Assembly (NCBI RefSeq): GCF_021491375.1 | Contig: NZ_JAKEVY010000002.1 | Span: 248,001 to 312,000 of the forward strand | Source: Flavihumibacter fluminis | GTDB taxonomy: Bacteria; Bacteroidota; Bacteroidia; Chitinophagales; Chitinophagaceae | Reading direction: 5' to 3' | Length of the DNA stretch: 64,000 nucleotides | Shown here: one piece after another, positions 13,608 to 22,310 of the stretch | Layout of the letters: the number at the start of each line of letters is the position of its first letter | How positions within the stretch are numbered: the first letter of the stretch is position 1 | Made by a program: the position numbers and the translations under genes | Notes under the pieces: generated by a model | Database searches by the model: none | Seen by the model: the letters and a program-made list of their open reading frames with translations, nothing else | What the model was told of the DNA's origin: nothing

Positions 13608-14255
13608 TTATACTTTTTTATTATCAATAAATACCAGCGCGCCGGATGGGCACCTCTTTACCTGTTCTTCCACCCTTTCCTTATCCGCTCCATCCGGTTC
13701 AATCCATTTTTTCTGTGTAGGCTTAAACACCTGGGGCAACTGTTTCCAGCAGCGGGTGGAGTGCTGACACAATTCCGGTTTCCATTCCACAGTTACATCT
13801 TCCGTGCTGTAGCGGATGGTTTTGGTCTCGGGTTCCCGGAAGGCAAACATGCGGACTTTTACTTCGCCCTGCAGGAGTTTACTAACCGGACAATTCTTTG
13901 CGATCTCCTGCAGGCGCACACGCTGGTCATCCGGTACCCCGGCAGGAAAAATCAGATCACAATCAATATAACTGGTTGTTAGTTCATTTTTGGTTTCCTG
14001 GTATAGGTTGGCGTTAATCGTAAGTTCTGGAATATCCCATTGCTTACGATCGATATACATGCGAAGCGTTATCAGCTTGCAGGAAATCAATGAAGATAAC
14101 AACAAGCTGTAGGGATCCGGGCCCGTATCTTTTCCTCCCAATGATGCCGGCTCATCCGCAATGATTTGTCCGTTCCGCCATTCAATCGTACACTGGTATT
14201 TTTCGGTTTCGATAGTGCCCTTTACGGGCTTCTCCATTTTGTATTGCATGGTCAC
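13608..14255 (-). CDS. OsmC-like domain fused to Fer4_19-type iron-sulfur domain
   Basis: The product is 215 residues. Residues about 10-140 form an OsmC/Ohr-type peroxidase domain, with the usual G-G-K-D-T-G-P-D-P-Y motif, a catalytic-type Cys in S-L-I-S-C-K at about 59, and a second in A-K-N-C-P-V-S at about 122. Residues 150-215 match the short divergent ferredoxin domain Fer4_19: E-L-C-Q-H-S-x-x-C near the start and V-K-R-C-P-S-G-A-L-V near the end. The fusion links thiol-peroxide reduction with an iron-sulfur or mitoNEET-like centre. It is flanked by two Crp/Fnr regulators, one downstream and one divergent. Confidence 0.85.
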   Translation of the reverse strand: MTMQYKMEKPVKGTIETEKYQCTIEWRNGQIIADEPASLGGKDTGPDPYSLLLSSLISCKLITLRMYIDRKQWDIPELTINANLYQETKNELTTSYIDCDLIFPAGVPDDQRVRLQEIAKNCPVSKLLQGEVKVRMFAFREPETKTIRYSTEDVTVEWKPELCQHSTRCWKQLPQVFKPTQKKWIEPDGADKERVEEQVKRCPSGALVFIDNKKV

Positions 14256-14300
14256 TTATTTCACACATAAAGTAACCCTTTTTATCCATAATTTTATTCT

Positions 14301-14888
14301 ATGGAACAGGTGCTTTTTGATTTTATAGAGCGTTATATGGAACTTTCGCAGGATGAAAAACAGCTTATCCGCGAGCTGAGTATCATTAAATCATTCAAAA
14401 AAGGTGCAATTCTCTTAAAAGAAGGCAAGGTTTCCTATGATAGTTATTTTGTTTTGGAAGGCTGCCTCAGAACCTTCTGCCTGAAGAACAACGAAGAGAA
14501 AACTACTGAATTTTATACCGAAAGGGAGGTGTTATCCGCTGCTTCTGCTCTTGATGGATCCCCTTCACTGTATTCCATTTCCTGCGTAGAAGATACCGTG
14601 GTTTGCATCTCGAATCCAGAACTTGAACAAGCAGCTTTTGACAGATTCCCCCGTTTTGAAATGATGTGCAGGGTACTTTCCGAACAACTAGTTGCTAAAG
14701 CAAGAATGGAGTTAGATAAGTTTAAAACCTCCTCTGCGGAAGAGCGCTACCTGGCACTGATAGAATCGCGGCCAGATTTGTTTCAACGGGTCCCTCAACA
14801 TCAGTTAGCCAGTTATCTCGGCATTACGCCTGAATCGCTGAGCCGATTAAGAGGCAGGCTGGTTAAACGACAACAATCTTACCAATAG
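14301..14888 (+). CDS. Crp/Fnr family transcriptional regulator (copy 2)
   Basis: This 195-residue protein has an N-terminal nucleotide-binding-like beta roll (K-K-G-A-I-L-L-K-E-G, F-V-L-E-G-C-L-R) and a C-terminal winged helix with R-V-P-Q-H-Q-L-A-S-Y-L-G-I-T-P-E-S-L-S-R-L-R-G-R. It is divergent from the OsmC-ferredoxin gene, with 45 bp between their starts, so the promoters must overlap and this protein is a good candidate regulator of that gene. It is a paralogue of the protein at 13014. Confidence 0.9.
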   Translation: MEQVLFDFIERYMELSQDEKQLIRELSIIKSFKKGAILLKEGKVSYDSYFVLEGCLRTFCLKNNEEKTTEFYTEREVLSAASALDGSPSLYSISCVEDTVVCISNPELEQAAFDRFPRFEMMCRVLSEQLVAKARMELDKFKTSSAEERYLALIESRPDLFQRVPQHQLASYLGITPESLSRLRGRLVKRQQSYQ

Positions 14889-14935
14889 TTAAGAAATTGA
14901 TGCATACTGGCACCTTATAATTGCAGATGCATACA

Positions 14936-15865
14936 ATGAAAGCTGCCATTTGTAAAAGATATGGTGGACCAGAACAGTTGGAGATCACGGAGGTGCCCAA
15001 GCTTGTCTGCAAAGACAATGAAATAGTAGTGCGCATTATGGCTGCGTCTGTAAATTCAGGCGATGTAAAACTGCGCAGTTTGGCTGTTAGTGGGTTTCAA
15101 AAAATTATCATGAAGATCATCTTTGGTTTTTATAAACCCCGCAGATCTATTCTGGGTACTGTGTTTGCTGGCATAGTGGAAGAAACAGGAAACAAAACTA
15201 CCCGTTTTAAAAAGGGAGACCAGGTTTTCGGTATGACCGGTTTTCGTTTTGGTACCTATGCCGAATACATTGCCCTAAATGAAACAGGAGTTATTGCCCA
15301 TATGCCTGTCAATGCAAGTTTTGAAGAAGCTGCTGCCCTTCCTTTCGGATGGCATACTGCGATTTATTTTTTGGAGAAAGCAGGCATCCGGAAATATGAA
15401 CGTCCCAACATACTTATTTATGGGGCTACTGGATCAGTAGGTAGCGCAGCTATTCAGGTAGCCAGCTTTTATGGTGCAACCGTGACAGCTGTTTGCAGCA
15501 GTGCAGGTCAGGAATTAATGGAGCAACTCAACGTAGAAAAGGTAGTTTATTACGACCAACAGGAATTTACGCTGCTGAATGAAAAATTTGATATCATATT
15601 GGATGCCGTTGGTTACACTACAAAAAAAAGCTGCCAGCCTCTTTTAAAAAAGGGTGGCAACTTTGTAACTGTCAATGGAATGGATATGGCTACTGAAAAA
15701 TTAGAGCATTTGCAGCTTATCTGCGATTTGTTTGAGAAAGGGAAATGCAAGGCTGTTATTGATAAAGTATTCCCCTTCAACGAAATCGTTGCCGCCCACC
15801 GATATGTTGATGCCGGAAAAAAGAAAGGTAATGTGGTTGTAACGATTGGCGATTTACCCCGATAA
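14936..15865 (+). CDS. NAD(P)-dependent alcohol dehydrogenase / quinone oxidoreductase (MDR family)
   Basis: About 309 residues from the ATG at 14936, which gives the family-typical MKAAICKRYGGPE start; in-frame ATG (14927) and TTG (14921) lie just upstream. Medium-chain dehydrogenase features are present: a GroES-like N-terminal half with G-D-V-K-L-R and G-x-V-F-A-G, and a Rossmann half with Y-G-A-T-G-S-V-G-S-A-A at about 162-172. The catalytic zinc Cys of alcohol dehydrogenases is not evident, so it fits the zinc-independent quinone-oxidoreductase-like branch. It lies 47 bp after the Crp/Fnr gene, possibly under its control. Confidence 0.88.
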   Translation: MKAAICKRYGGPEQLEITEVPKLVCKDNEIVVRIMAASVNSGDVKLRSLAVSGFQKIIMKIIFGFYKPRRSILGTVFAGIVEETGNKTTRFKKGDQVFGMTGFRFGTYAEYIALNETGVIAHMPVNASFEEAAALPFGWHTAIYFLEKAGIRKYERPNILIYGATGSVGSAAIQVASFYGATVTAVCSSAGQELMEQLNVEKVVYYDQQEFTLLNEKFDIILDAVGYTTKKSCQPLLKKGGNFVTVNGMDMATEKLEHLQLICDLFEKGKCKAVIDKVFPFNEIVAAHRYVDAGKKKGNVVVTIGDLPR

Positions 15866-15870
15866 ATTAA

Positions 15871-16932
15871 TCAGGTGTAGTATTTGTTTCTCAGCCAGAA
15901 AGCCACATTCACCAATGCTATCAATGCAGGTACTTCCACCAGTGGGCCAATTACACCTGCAAATGCCTGTCCGCTGTTGATGCCAAATACCCCAATTGCT
16001 ACTGCAATGGCCAGTTCAAAATTGTTGCCGGCTGCAGTAAATGCGATGGAGGTATTGGTGGAATAATCCGCCCCCATTTTTTTACCCAGGAAAAAACTCA
16101 CCAGGAACATGATCGCGAAATAGATAACTAGCGGGATGGCTATTCTCACTACATCCATTGGAATCTGCACAATCAGTTCGCCTTTCAGACTAAACATAAG
16201 CACAATCGTGAAGAGCAATGCAATTAGGGTGATAGGAGAGATGAAGGGAATGAATGTGTTGGTGTACCATTCATCGCCTTTTACTTTGCGTAGTATCATA
16301 CGGGTTAATAATCCTGCAGCGAAGGGAATTCCTAAATAGATGGCTACACTTTCAGCTATTTCACCAATGGTGATGTTTACTTCAGAACCGGAAACACCAA
16401 AGAGTGGAGGTAATACCGTTACAAACACATACGCATAAACGCTGTACAGTAATACCTGGAAGATACTGTTGAGGGCAACCAGTCCGGCTGCATATTCCCT
16501 GCTTCCTTCTGCCAGCTCATTCCATACAATGACCATGGCAATACATCGCGCGAGACCAATGAGTATGAGTCCCACCATGTATTCAGGATAGTCATGCACA
16601 AACACAATGGCCAGGATAAACATCAGAACCGGACCAATCACCCAGTTCAGCAGAAGCGACATACCCAATACTTTCGTGTTCCTGAATACTTCTTTCAGTT
16701 GCTCATAGCGAACCTTCGCAAAGGGCGGATACATCATCAGTATCAGGCCAATCGCCAATGGAATATTGGTGGTGCCGGAAGAGAAGGAATTGATAAATCC
16801 GGGGGATTCAGGCAGAAAGTAGCCAATCGCTACGCCTAATCCCATTGCTAAAAAAATCCAAAGGGTTAGATACCTGTCTAAAAAACTCAAGCGTTTTCTT
16901 TTATGTGCAGGTGCACAGTCGTTTGCAGACAT
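15871..16932 (-). CDS. ACR3 family arsenite efflux transporter
   Basis: This 353-residue inner-membrane transporter has about ten helices. I place the start at the Met at 16932 (MSANDCAP), since an upstream extension would overlap the DinB-like gene. The ACR3 hallmark [13 protein letters not shown], with the Cys essential for arsenite transport in characterised members, is in the fourth helix, and a second hallmark, [10 protein letters not shown], is near the C-terminus. No arsR or arsC is adjacent; the upstream partner is a DinB-like gene 5 bp away. Convergent with the oxidoreductase gene. Confidence 0.92.
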   Translation of the reverse strand: MSANDCAPAHKRKRLSFLDRYLTLWIFLAMGLGVAIGYFLPESPGFINSFSSGTTNIPLAIGLILMMYPPFAKVRYEQLKEVFRNTKVLGMSLLLNWVIGPVLMFILAIVFVHDYPEYMVGLILIGLARCIAMVIVWNELAEGSREYAAGLVALNSIFQVLLYSVYAYVFVTVLPPLFGVSGSEVNITIGEIAESVAIYLGIPFAAGLLTRMILRKVKGDEWYTNTFIPFISPITLIALLFTIVLMFSLKGELIVQIPMDVVRIAIPLVIYFAIMFLVSFFLGKKMGADYSTNTSIAFTAAGNNFELAIAVAIGVFGINSGQAFAGVIGPLVEVPALIALVNVAFWLRNKYYT

Positions 16933-16937
16933 ACTGT

Positions 16938-17387
16938 TTACTTTCCGTACTTTATGATAATTGCTAACTGCCCTGCGTGGTAGGCAGTATGGGTTATGAT
17001 GCGTCCCAGCGCTTCCATTTTTGTCTTGGTACCAAATTCTTTGGTGGTGATGGTCTCCTCCCACGCACTATCCGGCTGGCTGAGCAATACAGCTCTTAGT
17101 GCTTCGTATGCTGTTTGCTGATAGGATAGCAATTCCGCCAGGTTGGTCCATTCGCCTGTATCTTTTTGGGCAATCACTGTTTTGGCATGTACCTGCAGTC
17201 CTTCTGCTTTAAATACATTTTTGGTGAAGAGGAGTTCTACATCCGCAATATGGCGGATCAGAAACCCTGCTGAATTCGGAGCATCTCCTAATCGTTTAGT
17301 CAGATCCGCTTCGGTGATGGAAGAAAGCTGATTGGTGAATCGGGTTCTTCCTTCTGTCCAGAGTTGTACGAGGTTGTTGGCTTCCAT
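16938..17387 (-). CDS. DinB-like four-helix metal-binding protein
   Basis: This 149-residue cytosolic protein has the DinB/YfiT four-helix pattern. A metal-binding triad is plausible: His in L-I-R-H-I-A-D-V at about 46, and two in [12 protein letters not shown] near the C-terminus (T-H-x-x-Y-H motif). Related proteins include thiol transferases such as bacillithiol transferase, but many are uncharacterised. Immediately upstream of the ACR3 gene and almost certainly in one operon, which hints at a thiol or arsenic detoxification role (inference). Confidence 0.85.
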   Translation of the reverse strand: MEANNLVQLWTEGRTRFTNQLSSITEADLTKRLGDAPNSAGFLIRHIADVELLFTKNVFKAEGLQVHAKTVIAQKDTGEWTNLAELLSYQQTAYEALRAVLLSQPDSAWEETITTKEFGTKTKMEALGRIITHTAYHAGQLAIIIKYGK

Positions 17388-17412
17388 ACTATATATGATT
17401 TAGGGGGTGTTT

Positions 17413-18960
17413 TCAATCCCTGCCAGATAAATCATAAAGATAGGCCGCGGCTTCTATATCGGCTGTGTTTCCATCCGGGTCAGGAATATAACCTATCTGT
17501 TTTCCAATTACAGTCCCCATATAGGCTTTGATTGTATCCGGGAAGGGTTGCTTGCGAGTCCACTGGGTAAAGAAAAACCAGACCCGGTTGCGGCCTTTGA
17601 ATGAATCTATTTCTCTGAGTATGGAGTCTGCTGTTGCATAACCACGACCTGCTACATAGTTGGTGATTCCTTCCTCCGGTCCATAAAACCGCATGGCATA
17701 ATTTGATTTGAAATAGACATAAACTATATCATCCGGTTGCAGTTGTTTTTTGAGTTCTCTTAATACCGGCTGGGCCGACTGGCTATTATAGGGTGGGTGT
17801 AAGGACGGAACACCAATCAATAGTAGTCCGATTGGCAAGGATACCAGTAGCGTTAAACCAGCTGATATGCCGGGTGATACGATTTTGGGTGCCCATTGTG
17901 TGAGTGCAACGATTCCTGCCAGACCTGTTACTAAAAAAGGCCAGGTTGCATAAATGGATACCCTGCCATCAAAAGGTAAAATCCGGAAAATAGCCAATGC
18001 CAACGCTACAATAACTGGTGCCAGTAGCATTGTTGTGGCCACACCAAACTGCTTTTGTAGATAAAAAATGCCTGGTACTGATAGTATCAAGAGTGCCCAG
18101 GCTATAAAGTTCAATTGCGGAATTTCATCTGTTGCAAACCAGGCTAATGAAAAGCTTAACTCCTTGTGCAGTTTGACTGGTATCCAAAGGAGAAAATCAG
18201 GTACACTGGTAAGTGGTGCAAATCCTCTCGACCAGTAATCACTCATGGCCTCTTGTGTGCCAGTACTGATAACAAATTTGGCGTAGTAGCTTAGTAACAA
18301 ACAGGCAAAAGCCCAACTCGCAGCGATAAACGCAAATTGCCGGATGGGTAAAGCTGTTTTCTTTTTTACCAGTTGGAGCAACACCATGCCCAGTACAAAA
18401 GGCGCAAGCACTACCGCCGGCATGGAGCAGAAGATGAGTAGAAATCCGCCGATGCATAGCACCCATAGTTGTGAAGGTTTCAGTTCTCCTTTAATTAATT
18501 GAAGACTACTCCAAACCAGGAACAGTGCTGCGGTTACATCTCCGGAATATTGTTTGGATTCACCACCATAGAAAACCATCGCTATACTAAATGCAAATAG
18601 GGCAAAAGCCCCCAGCAGGGGTAAGCCTTTGAGGAAGTTTTTACAGATGGATAAAAACAATACCAACGAGAGCAAGGATAACACAAAGGAAAAGAAGCGA
18701 TAAGCATGATCATTCACACCAAAAAGGAGTGTAGCTGTTTTTTGAAGCCATAAAAAACCCAGTGGGGCCACCTGGTTGAAATCCAGGCTTTCTGTTGCTA
18801 ATTGGTAAAAACTTCGTTCACTAATGTTAAAAGCGGAGGCCAATTCATCCAGCCACATGGATGACCTGCCAAAATAATGGACGCCACGCAGTAATACAGC
18901 TACCAGAAAGACTACCAGCAACCAAAAATGAAGCGTCCTGGGGCTATAGTCTTTTCTCAT
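17413..18960 (-). CDS. Membrane glycosyltransferase (GT39/ArnT-like fold)
   Basis: This 515-residue polytopic protein has around ten to twelve hydrophobic helices and a soluble C-terminal domain of about 110 residues. The first extracytoplasmic loop carries W-L-D-E-L-A at about residue 36-41, the acidic motif used by polyprenyl-phosphate-dependent glycosyltransferases of the GT-C type, and F-L-W-L-Q-K follows. It should transfer a sugar from a lipid carrier to an envelope acceptor. Monocistronic; divergent from the gene at 19041. The donor and acceptor cannot be read from sequence. Confidence 0.8.
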   Translation of the reverse strand: MRKDYSPRTLHFWLLVVFLVAVLLRGVHYFGRSSMWLDELASAFNISERSFYQLATESLDFNQVAPLGFLWLQKTATLLFGVNDHAYRFFSFVLSLLSLVLFLSICKNFLKGLPLLGAFALFAFSIAMVFYGGESKQYSGDVTAALFLVWSSLQLIKGELKPSQLWVLCIGGFLLIFCSMPAVVLAPFVLGMVLLQLVKKKTALPIRQFAFIAASWAFACLLLSYYAKFVISTGTQEAMSDYWSRGFAPLTSVPDFLLWIPVKLHKELSFSLAWFATDEIPQLNFIAWALLILSVPGIFYLQKQFGVATTMLLAPVIVALALAIFRILPFDGRVSIYATWPFLVTGLAGIVALTQWAPKIVSPGISAGLTLLVSLPIGLLLIGVPSLHPPYNSQSAQPVLRELKKQLQPDDIVYVYFKSNYAMRFYGPEEGITNYVAGRGYATADSILREIDSFKGRNRVWFFFTQWTRKQPFPDTIKAYMGTVIGKQIGYIPDPDGNTADIEAAAYLYDLSGRD

Positions 18961-19040
18961 AGCTGAATTTAAATTAATTCCGGCTTCAAAACTTACCCTA
19001 TGTTAATTTCCTGGGCTTTTTTCCTGTCTAGCTTCGTTTC

Positions 19041-19553
19041 ATGAAACCTAAGAATCACCTAATCCTACTGGTACTCCTCTTTTGTAGTTTTTTGGATCTC
19101 AGGGCACAAATCATTCCTGAGTTCAATGATAAACCGGCTTTCTACGATTCGAAAACCAAAGCCCTGGTGGAACTGGAAAAATCACAGTACAACACCATGG
19201 CTAAAGCGAAAAGCCTGTTTAAAGCAGAAGCGGGTTTCTATTTAAATGGAAGCTCCTCTCCGGTCAAAATTGAAAAGCAACAGGAATTGTCCTTTATTGT
19301 GAAGGTGCAACCAGGTACCGATCCCACTTCTGTTTTTGATTTGGTTCAGTTTGATGTGAAAAATGACAAACGGGTTTTTATTACTTCCAAAGCAACTGTT
19401 GCCGGCAGTTCCAATTCCTTTACTAAAATCGATTACCAGGTTAAAAAAATCAAAGAGGGGGTTTACTACCTCATCGTTACGAACCTCCAGGCAGGAGAAT
19501 ATTTCTTCGGTTCCAACGATTTTATGTTTGCATTCAGTATAAAAGGATCTTAA
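19041..19553 (+). CDS. Exported protein of unknown function
   Basis: The product is 170 residues with a signal peptide of about 22 residues (MKPKNHLILLVLLFCSFLDLRA). The mature part is beta-rich and polar, with no recognised motif; it mentions neither cysteines nor repeats that would suggest a fold. It lies 7 bp before a CPBP protease gene, which in turn overlaps a lipoprotein gene, so the three form an operon. Confidence 0.7.
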   Translation: MKPKNHLILLVLLFCSFLDLRAQIIPEFNDKPAFYDSKTKALVELEKSQYNTMAKAKSLFKAEAGFYLNGSSSPVKIEKQQELSFIVKVQPGTDPTSVFDLVQFDVKNDKRVFITSKATVAGSSNSFTKIDYQVKKIKEGVYYLIVTNLQAGEYFFGSNDFMFAFSIKGS

Positions 19554-19560
19554 TCAGGTT

Positions 19561-20256
19561 ATGAAAGTGGTTGCGGGTATTTTGATTCCTTCCGTTGCTA
19601 TTATATTATACCTTCTTGGTAATACCTGGGTCAAGAGTTTCTCTTTTGAATTCGTGGGCAATCCGTTGGTCAATCAGTTGATCAAGTTTCAGGTATACGG
19701 ACTACTACTGAGTCTTTTAACCCTGGGTCTTACGCTTCTCTTATCCCCCGATAGTAAGCAATTCCTGCGTTTTGGTGACCTCTCCGCAGTTGCAGCGCCG
19801 GTTAAAATCCTGGGCATTAAAGCAGGAGATTCCTGGTATAAAACAGGTGGCTCTTTCCTGGTTGTGATTACCCTGGTTACGGCCTTGTTTATGTATGCAG
19901 GATTGGGTAAAACGGCCGACTGGAGTCGCATCCGGGAGATGCTGCCGTTTATCCTGCTGTTCTCTGCTACCAATGCTTTCAATGAAGAAATCATTACCAG
20001 ATTTTCTGTTGTGGGATTACTTGATGGGGTGGTTAGTCCCCTTCAGATTATCTGGACTGCAGCCCTCATTTTTGGGTTGGTGCATTATTTCGGAAATCCT
20101 GGCGGTCCGGCTGGTGTCCTCATGGCTGGTTGCCTCGGCTGGATTTTAGCCAAATCCGTTATTGAAACAGGTGGTATTGGCACCGCCTGGATCATCCATT
20201 TTGTACAGGATATTGTTATTTACACACTGCTTTTAATTTCAACACAAAAACCATGA
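19561..20256 (+). CDS. CPBP family intramembrane metalloprotease
   Basis: This 231-residue membrane protein has about seven hydrophobic segments. The CPBP (Abi/CAAX protease-like) motifs are visible: N-E-E-I-I-T-R (EExxxR) at about residue 141-147, F-G-L-V-H-Y at about 177-182, and H-F-V-Q-D near residue 217. These supply the glutamates and histidines of the glutamic-type active site. The second gene of a three-gene operon; it ends in a 4-nt ATGA overlap with the lipoprotein gene. Substrate unknown; related proteins process prenylated peptides or act in immunity to bacteriocins. Confidence 0.9.
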   Translation: MKVVAGILIPSVAIILYLLGNTWVKSFSFEFVGNPLVNQLIKFQVYGLLLSLLTLGLTLLLSPDSKQFLRFGDLSAVAAPVKILGIKAGDSWYKTGGSFLVVITLVTALFMYAGLGKTADWSRIREMLPFILLFSATNAFNEEIITRFSVVGLLDGVVSPLQIIWTAALIFGLVHYFGNPGGPAGVLMAGCLGWILAKSVIETGGIGTAWIIHFVQDIVIYTLLLISTQKP

Positions 20257-20888
20257 GAAACTTTCATTTGTCTTACGTTCTGATTGCCCTTGTAACGCTT
20301 TTGAGCTGTAAAGAAGCGCAGGAAGAGAAAACAATAAAGCCGATTGACAACTCGGAAATTGAACAGCTTTTCCTCAAGGATATTGAACTGCGTGAGCTCG
20401 ATGCCAGAACCGATACCGTAATCCTGGAGAACTATGATAAAGTGCATCGCAACCGGATTTTTGAGTTGCTGGCTACCGGCGAAGTGAAGTCGCCACTTGA
20501 TAAATTCCGCGCAGCCCTGATCCTGCAACATACTGCCGGTAAACTCTGCGAGGGTGAACTGGGCAGTGTGAGTCCGGAGAATTATTTATTGGCCTACCAT
20601 CTTTCAAGTGCTGCCCTGAAGGAATTGCAGGCAGTGAATGATACCGCCTCCCTGAATAAGGAAAACTTCCCCCGGATGGTTGCCCTGAACTACGATCGTT
20701 TCCTCCTGTATACGGAAGGGTATCAGAAATATGGCACCCAATTCGTGTTTGATGCTGCTACAGGCGCCTCCCTGCTGGCGCCCATCGATACCACCCTGGC
20801 TACCGACGAGGAAAGAAAAAAACTGAATGTGGAGCCCCTTCATGAATTGCTTTCCAAATACAAAATGAAACCGATGCCAGCCAACTAA
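20253..20888 (+). CDS. Lipoprotein, DUF6624-like
   Basis: The product is 211 residues with a lipoprotein signal (hydrophobic core then L-L-S-C at about residue 18-21). The mature part is helical, with D-x-x-N/R repeats and a C-terminal A-T-D-E-E-R-K-K-L-N-V-E-P-L-H segment; I think it resembles DUF6624 proteins, but that assignment is tentative. Translationally coupled to the CPBP protease gene by ATGA, so it may function with the protease in the envelope. Confidence 0.65.
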   Translation: MRNFHLSYVLIALVTLLSCKEAQEEKTIKPIDNSEIEQLFLKDIELRELDARTDTVILENYDKVHRNRIFELLATGEVKSPLDKFRAALILQHTAGKLCEGELGSVSPENYLLAYHLSSAALKELQAVNDTASLNKENFPRMVALNYDRFLLYTEGYQKYGTQFVFDAATGASLLAPIDTTLATDEERKKLNVEPLHELLSKYKMKPMPAN

Positions 20889-20971
20889 AAAAAATCTTTC
20901 TGTTTACCCAACCCTTTTGTTCCTTGCAGAGGTATATGAATAAACAACTAATCAGATCATAAAAAAAGGAT

Positions 20972-21805
20972 ATGAAAAATTGTGTTTTATTCGTACTCGT
21001 CTCCATGCTTCTTGCCTGCGGAACTCCCAACATGCAGATTGCCATTCCCAACCGGTTCAAAGAGCATGCGATCCAGTATCCCGTGAAAATTGCTGGTACC
21101 GGAGAAGGCAGGAAGCCTGTCCAGTTAGGACCCTATTCAACTTCCCGAATCAAACGCGGATTGATCACCACCAGGGGCCGGTATAACAGGAATGAACAAT
21201 CGCTGTTACAGGAAAATCTCCTGAACCTGTTTCAGATTGAATTGGGCACCCTGCGCTCCGTGCAGCGGGATAAATTTGAGTATAGTTTTACGGATGGGAA
21301 GCAGTCTGTTCAGGTACTCGCACAGGAACAGGAAATCTCGGAAGGTGCCAGGTTTAAATCTAATACCCGTTGGGTGAGTGAGGTGTACCGGGAGCAGGCT
21401 TTTCAATATGCTTTCTCTGCCAGGTTTATTCCGCAGAACACAGCAGAGCGCGATGAATGGAACCTGGTGATGTACAGCAACCACGACTGGTCAGTTAAAC
21501 AACCTTTCCAGGCTGCCGATTTTAATGAGGGTGGTTTGCTGGTTGCCGCCGGTGATACACTTACCATTACAACTGTACGTGTGCAACGTGTGATTGATAA
21601 ACATGGGCAGGAACATGCCATGCCTTTTGCCATCCCTTTCGCTTATGAATTCAGAATCGGCGATGAAGTTTGCGCCATCATTGATACCTGGGGCAAAAAC
21701 TTATGGCTCTATAAGGAGTTGGATGAATCCACCCGGTCCGCCATTGCTGCAGCAACCACCGCCATCCTCTCCAGGAGAATTCAGAACAGGGTAGGAGCAG
21801 GTTAA
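20972..21805 (+). CDS. Lipoprotein of unknown function
   Basis: This 277-residue protein has a short signal ending in L-L-A-C (Cys at residue 16), so it should be lipid-anchored. The mature region is mixed alpha/beta with many aromatic residues and no motif I can name. It lies 84 bp after the previous operon and may have its own promoter. A 32-bp dispersed heptamer repeat begins 4 bp after its stop. Confidence 0.65.
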   Translation: MKNCVLFVLVSMLLACGTPNMQIAIPNRFKEHAIQYPVKIAGTGEGRKPVQLGPYSTSRIKRGLITTRGRYNRNEQSLLQENLLNLFQIELGTLRSVQRDKFEYSFTDGKQSVQVLAQEQEISEGARFKSNTRWVSEVYREQAFQYAFSARFIPQNTAERDEWNLVMYSNHDWSVKQPFQAADFNEGGLLVAAGDTLTITTVRVQRVIDKHGQEHAMPFAIPFAYEFRIGDEVCAIIDTWGKNLWLYKELDESTRSAIAAATTAILSRRIQNRVGAG

Positions 21806-21808
21806 CCC

Positions 21809-21840
21809 TTCTCACGTCTCACATCTGACGTCTCACTTCT
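21809..21840 (-). repeat. Dispersed heptamer repeat, copy 1
   Basis: On the minus strand this is a run of GTGAGAY-type heptamers with one GTCAGAY unit. It matches the element at 41158-41188 with a single mismatch over about 31 positions. It lies between two convergent genes and covers the stop codon of the iorA-like gene. Confidence 0.75.
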
Positions 21841-22291
21841 TCCCCATATCAGCCGCCAAATGAATAGCTTCCCGTATTCTCAGATAGGTTCCGCAGCGAC
21901 AGATATTTCCAGCCATCGCAGCATCTATGTCTTTATCTGTTGGATTGCTGTTTTTTCTTAGCAAGGCTGCAGCAGACATGATCTGACCGGTTTGGCAATA
22001 ACCACATTGCGCTACATCCAATTCCAGCCAGGCCTTTTGCAGCGGATGTTCATTTGTTTCCGATAATCCTTCTATGGTTACTACTTTTTTGCCAGCCGCC
22101 TGGCTCACTCTTGTTACACAGGAGCGTACCGCTTCACCATTCAGATGCACAGTGCAGGCCCCGCATTGCGCCATGCCACAACCATATTTGGTTCCAACCA
22201 GATCCAGGTGGTCTCTGAGTACCCACAACAATGGTGTAGCAGGATCTACATCCAGGTTGTAAGTTTTGTTATTGATAGTTAAGGAGATCAT
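21833..22291 (-). CDS. Molybdenum hydroxylase small subunit, [2Fe-2S] protein (IorA-like)
   Basis: This 152-residue protein is the two-cluster iron-sulfur subunit of a xanthine dehydrogenase-family enzyme. The N-terminal plant-type [2Fe-2S] ligands are C-G-C...C-G-A-C at about residues 38-46 and a later C-V-T; the second cluster is C-G-Y-C-Q and C-R-C-G-T-Y. It transfers electrons from the molybdenum centre of the large subunit encoded 20 bp upstream. The pair resembles isoquinoline 1-oxidoreductase or aldehyde oxidase types; the substrate is undetermined. No FAD subunit is adjacent. Confidence 0.9.
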   Translation of the reverse strand: MISLTINNKTYNLDVDPATPLLWVLRDHLDLVGTKYGCGMAQCGACTVHLNGEAVRSCVTRVSQAAGKKVVTIEGLSETNEHPLQKAWLELDVAQCGYCQTGQIMSAAALLRKNSNPTDKDIDAAMAGNICRCGTYLRIREAIHLAADMGKK

Positions 22292-22310
22292 TGTCGTGAT
22301 AATTTTGTTG

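Noticed and set aside
16933-17064. Extended start for the ACR3 transporter
   Set aside because: The extension overlaps the DinB-like gene and reads as unrelated sequence; MSANDCAP at 16932 is the natural start.
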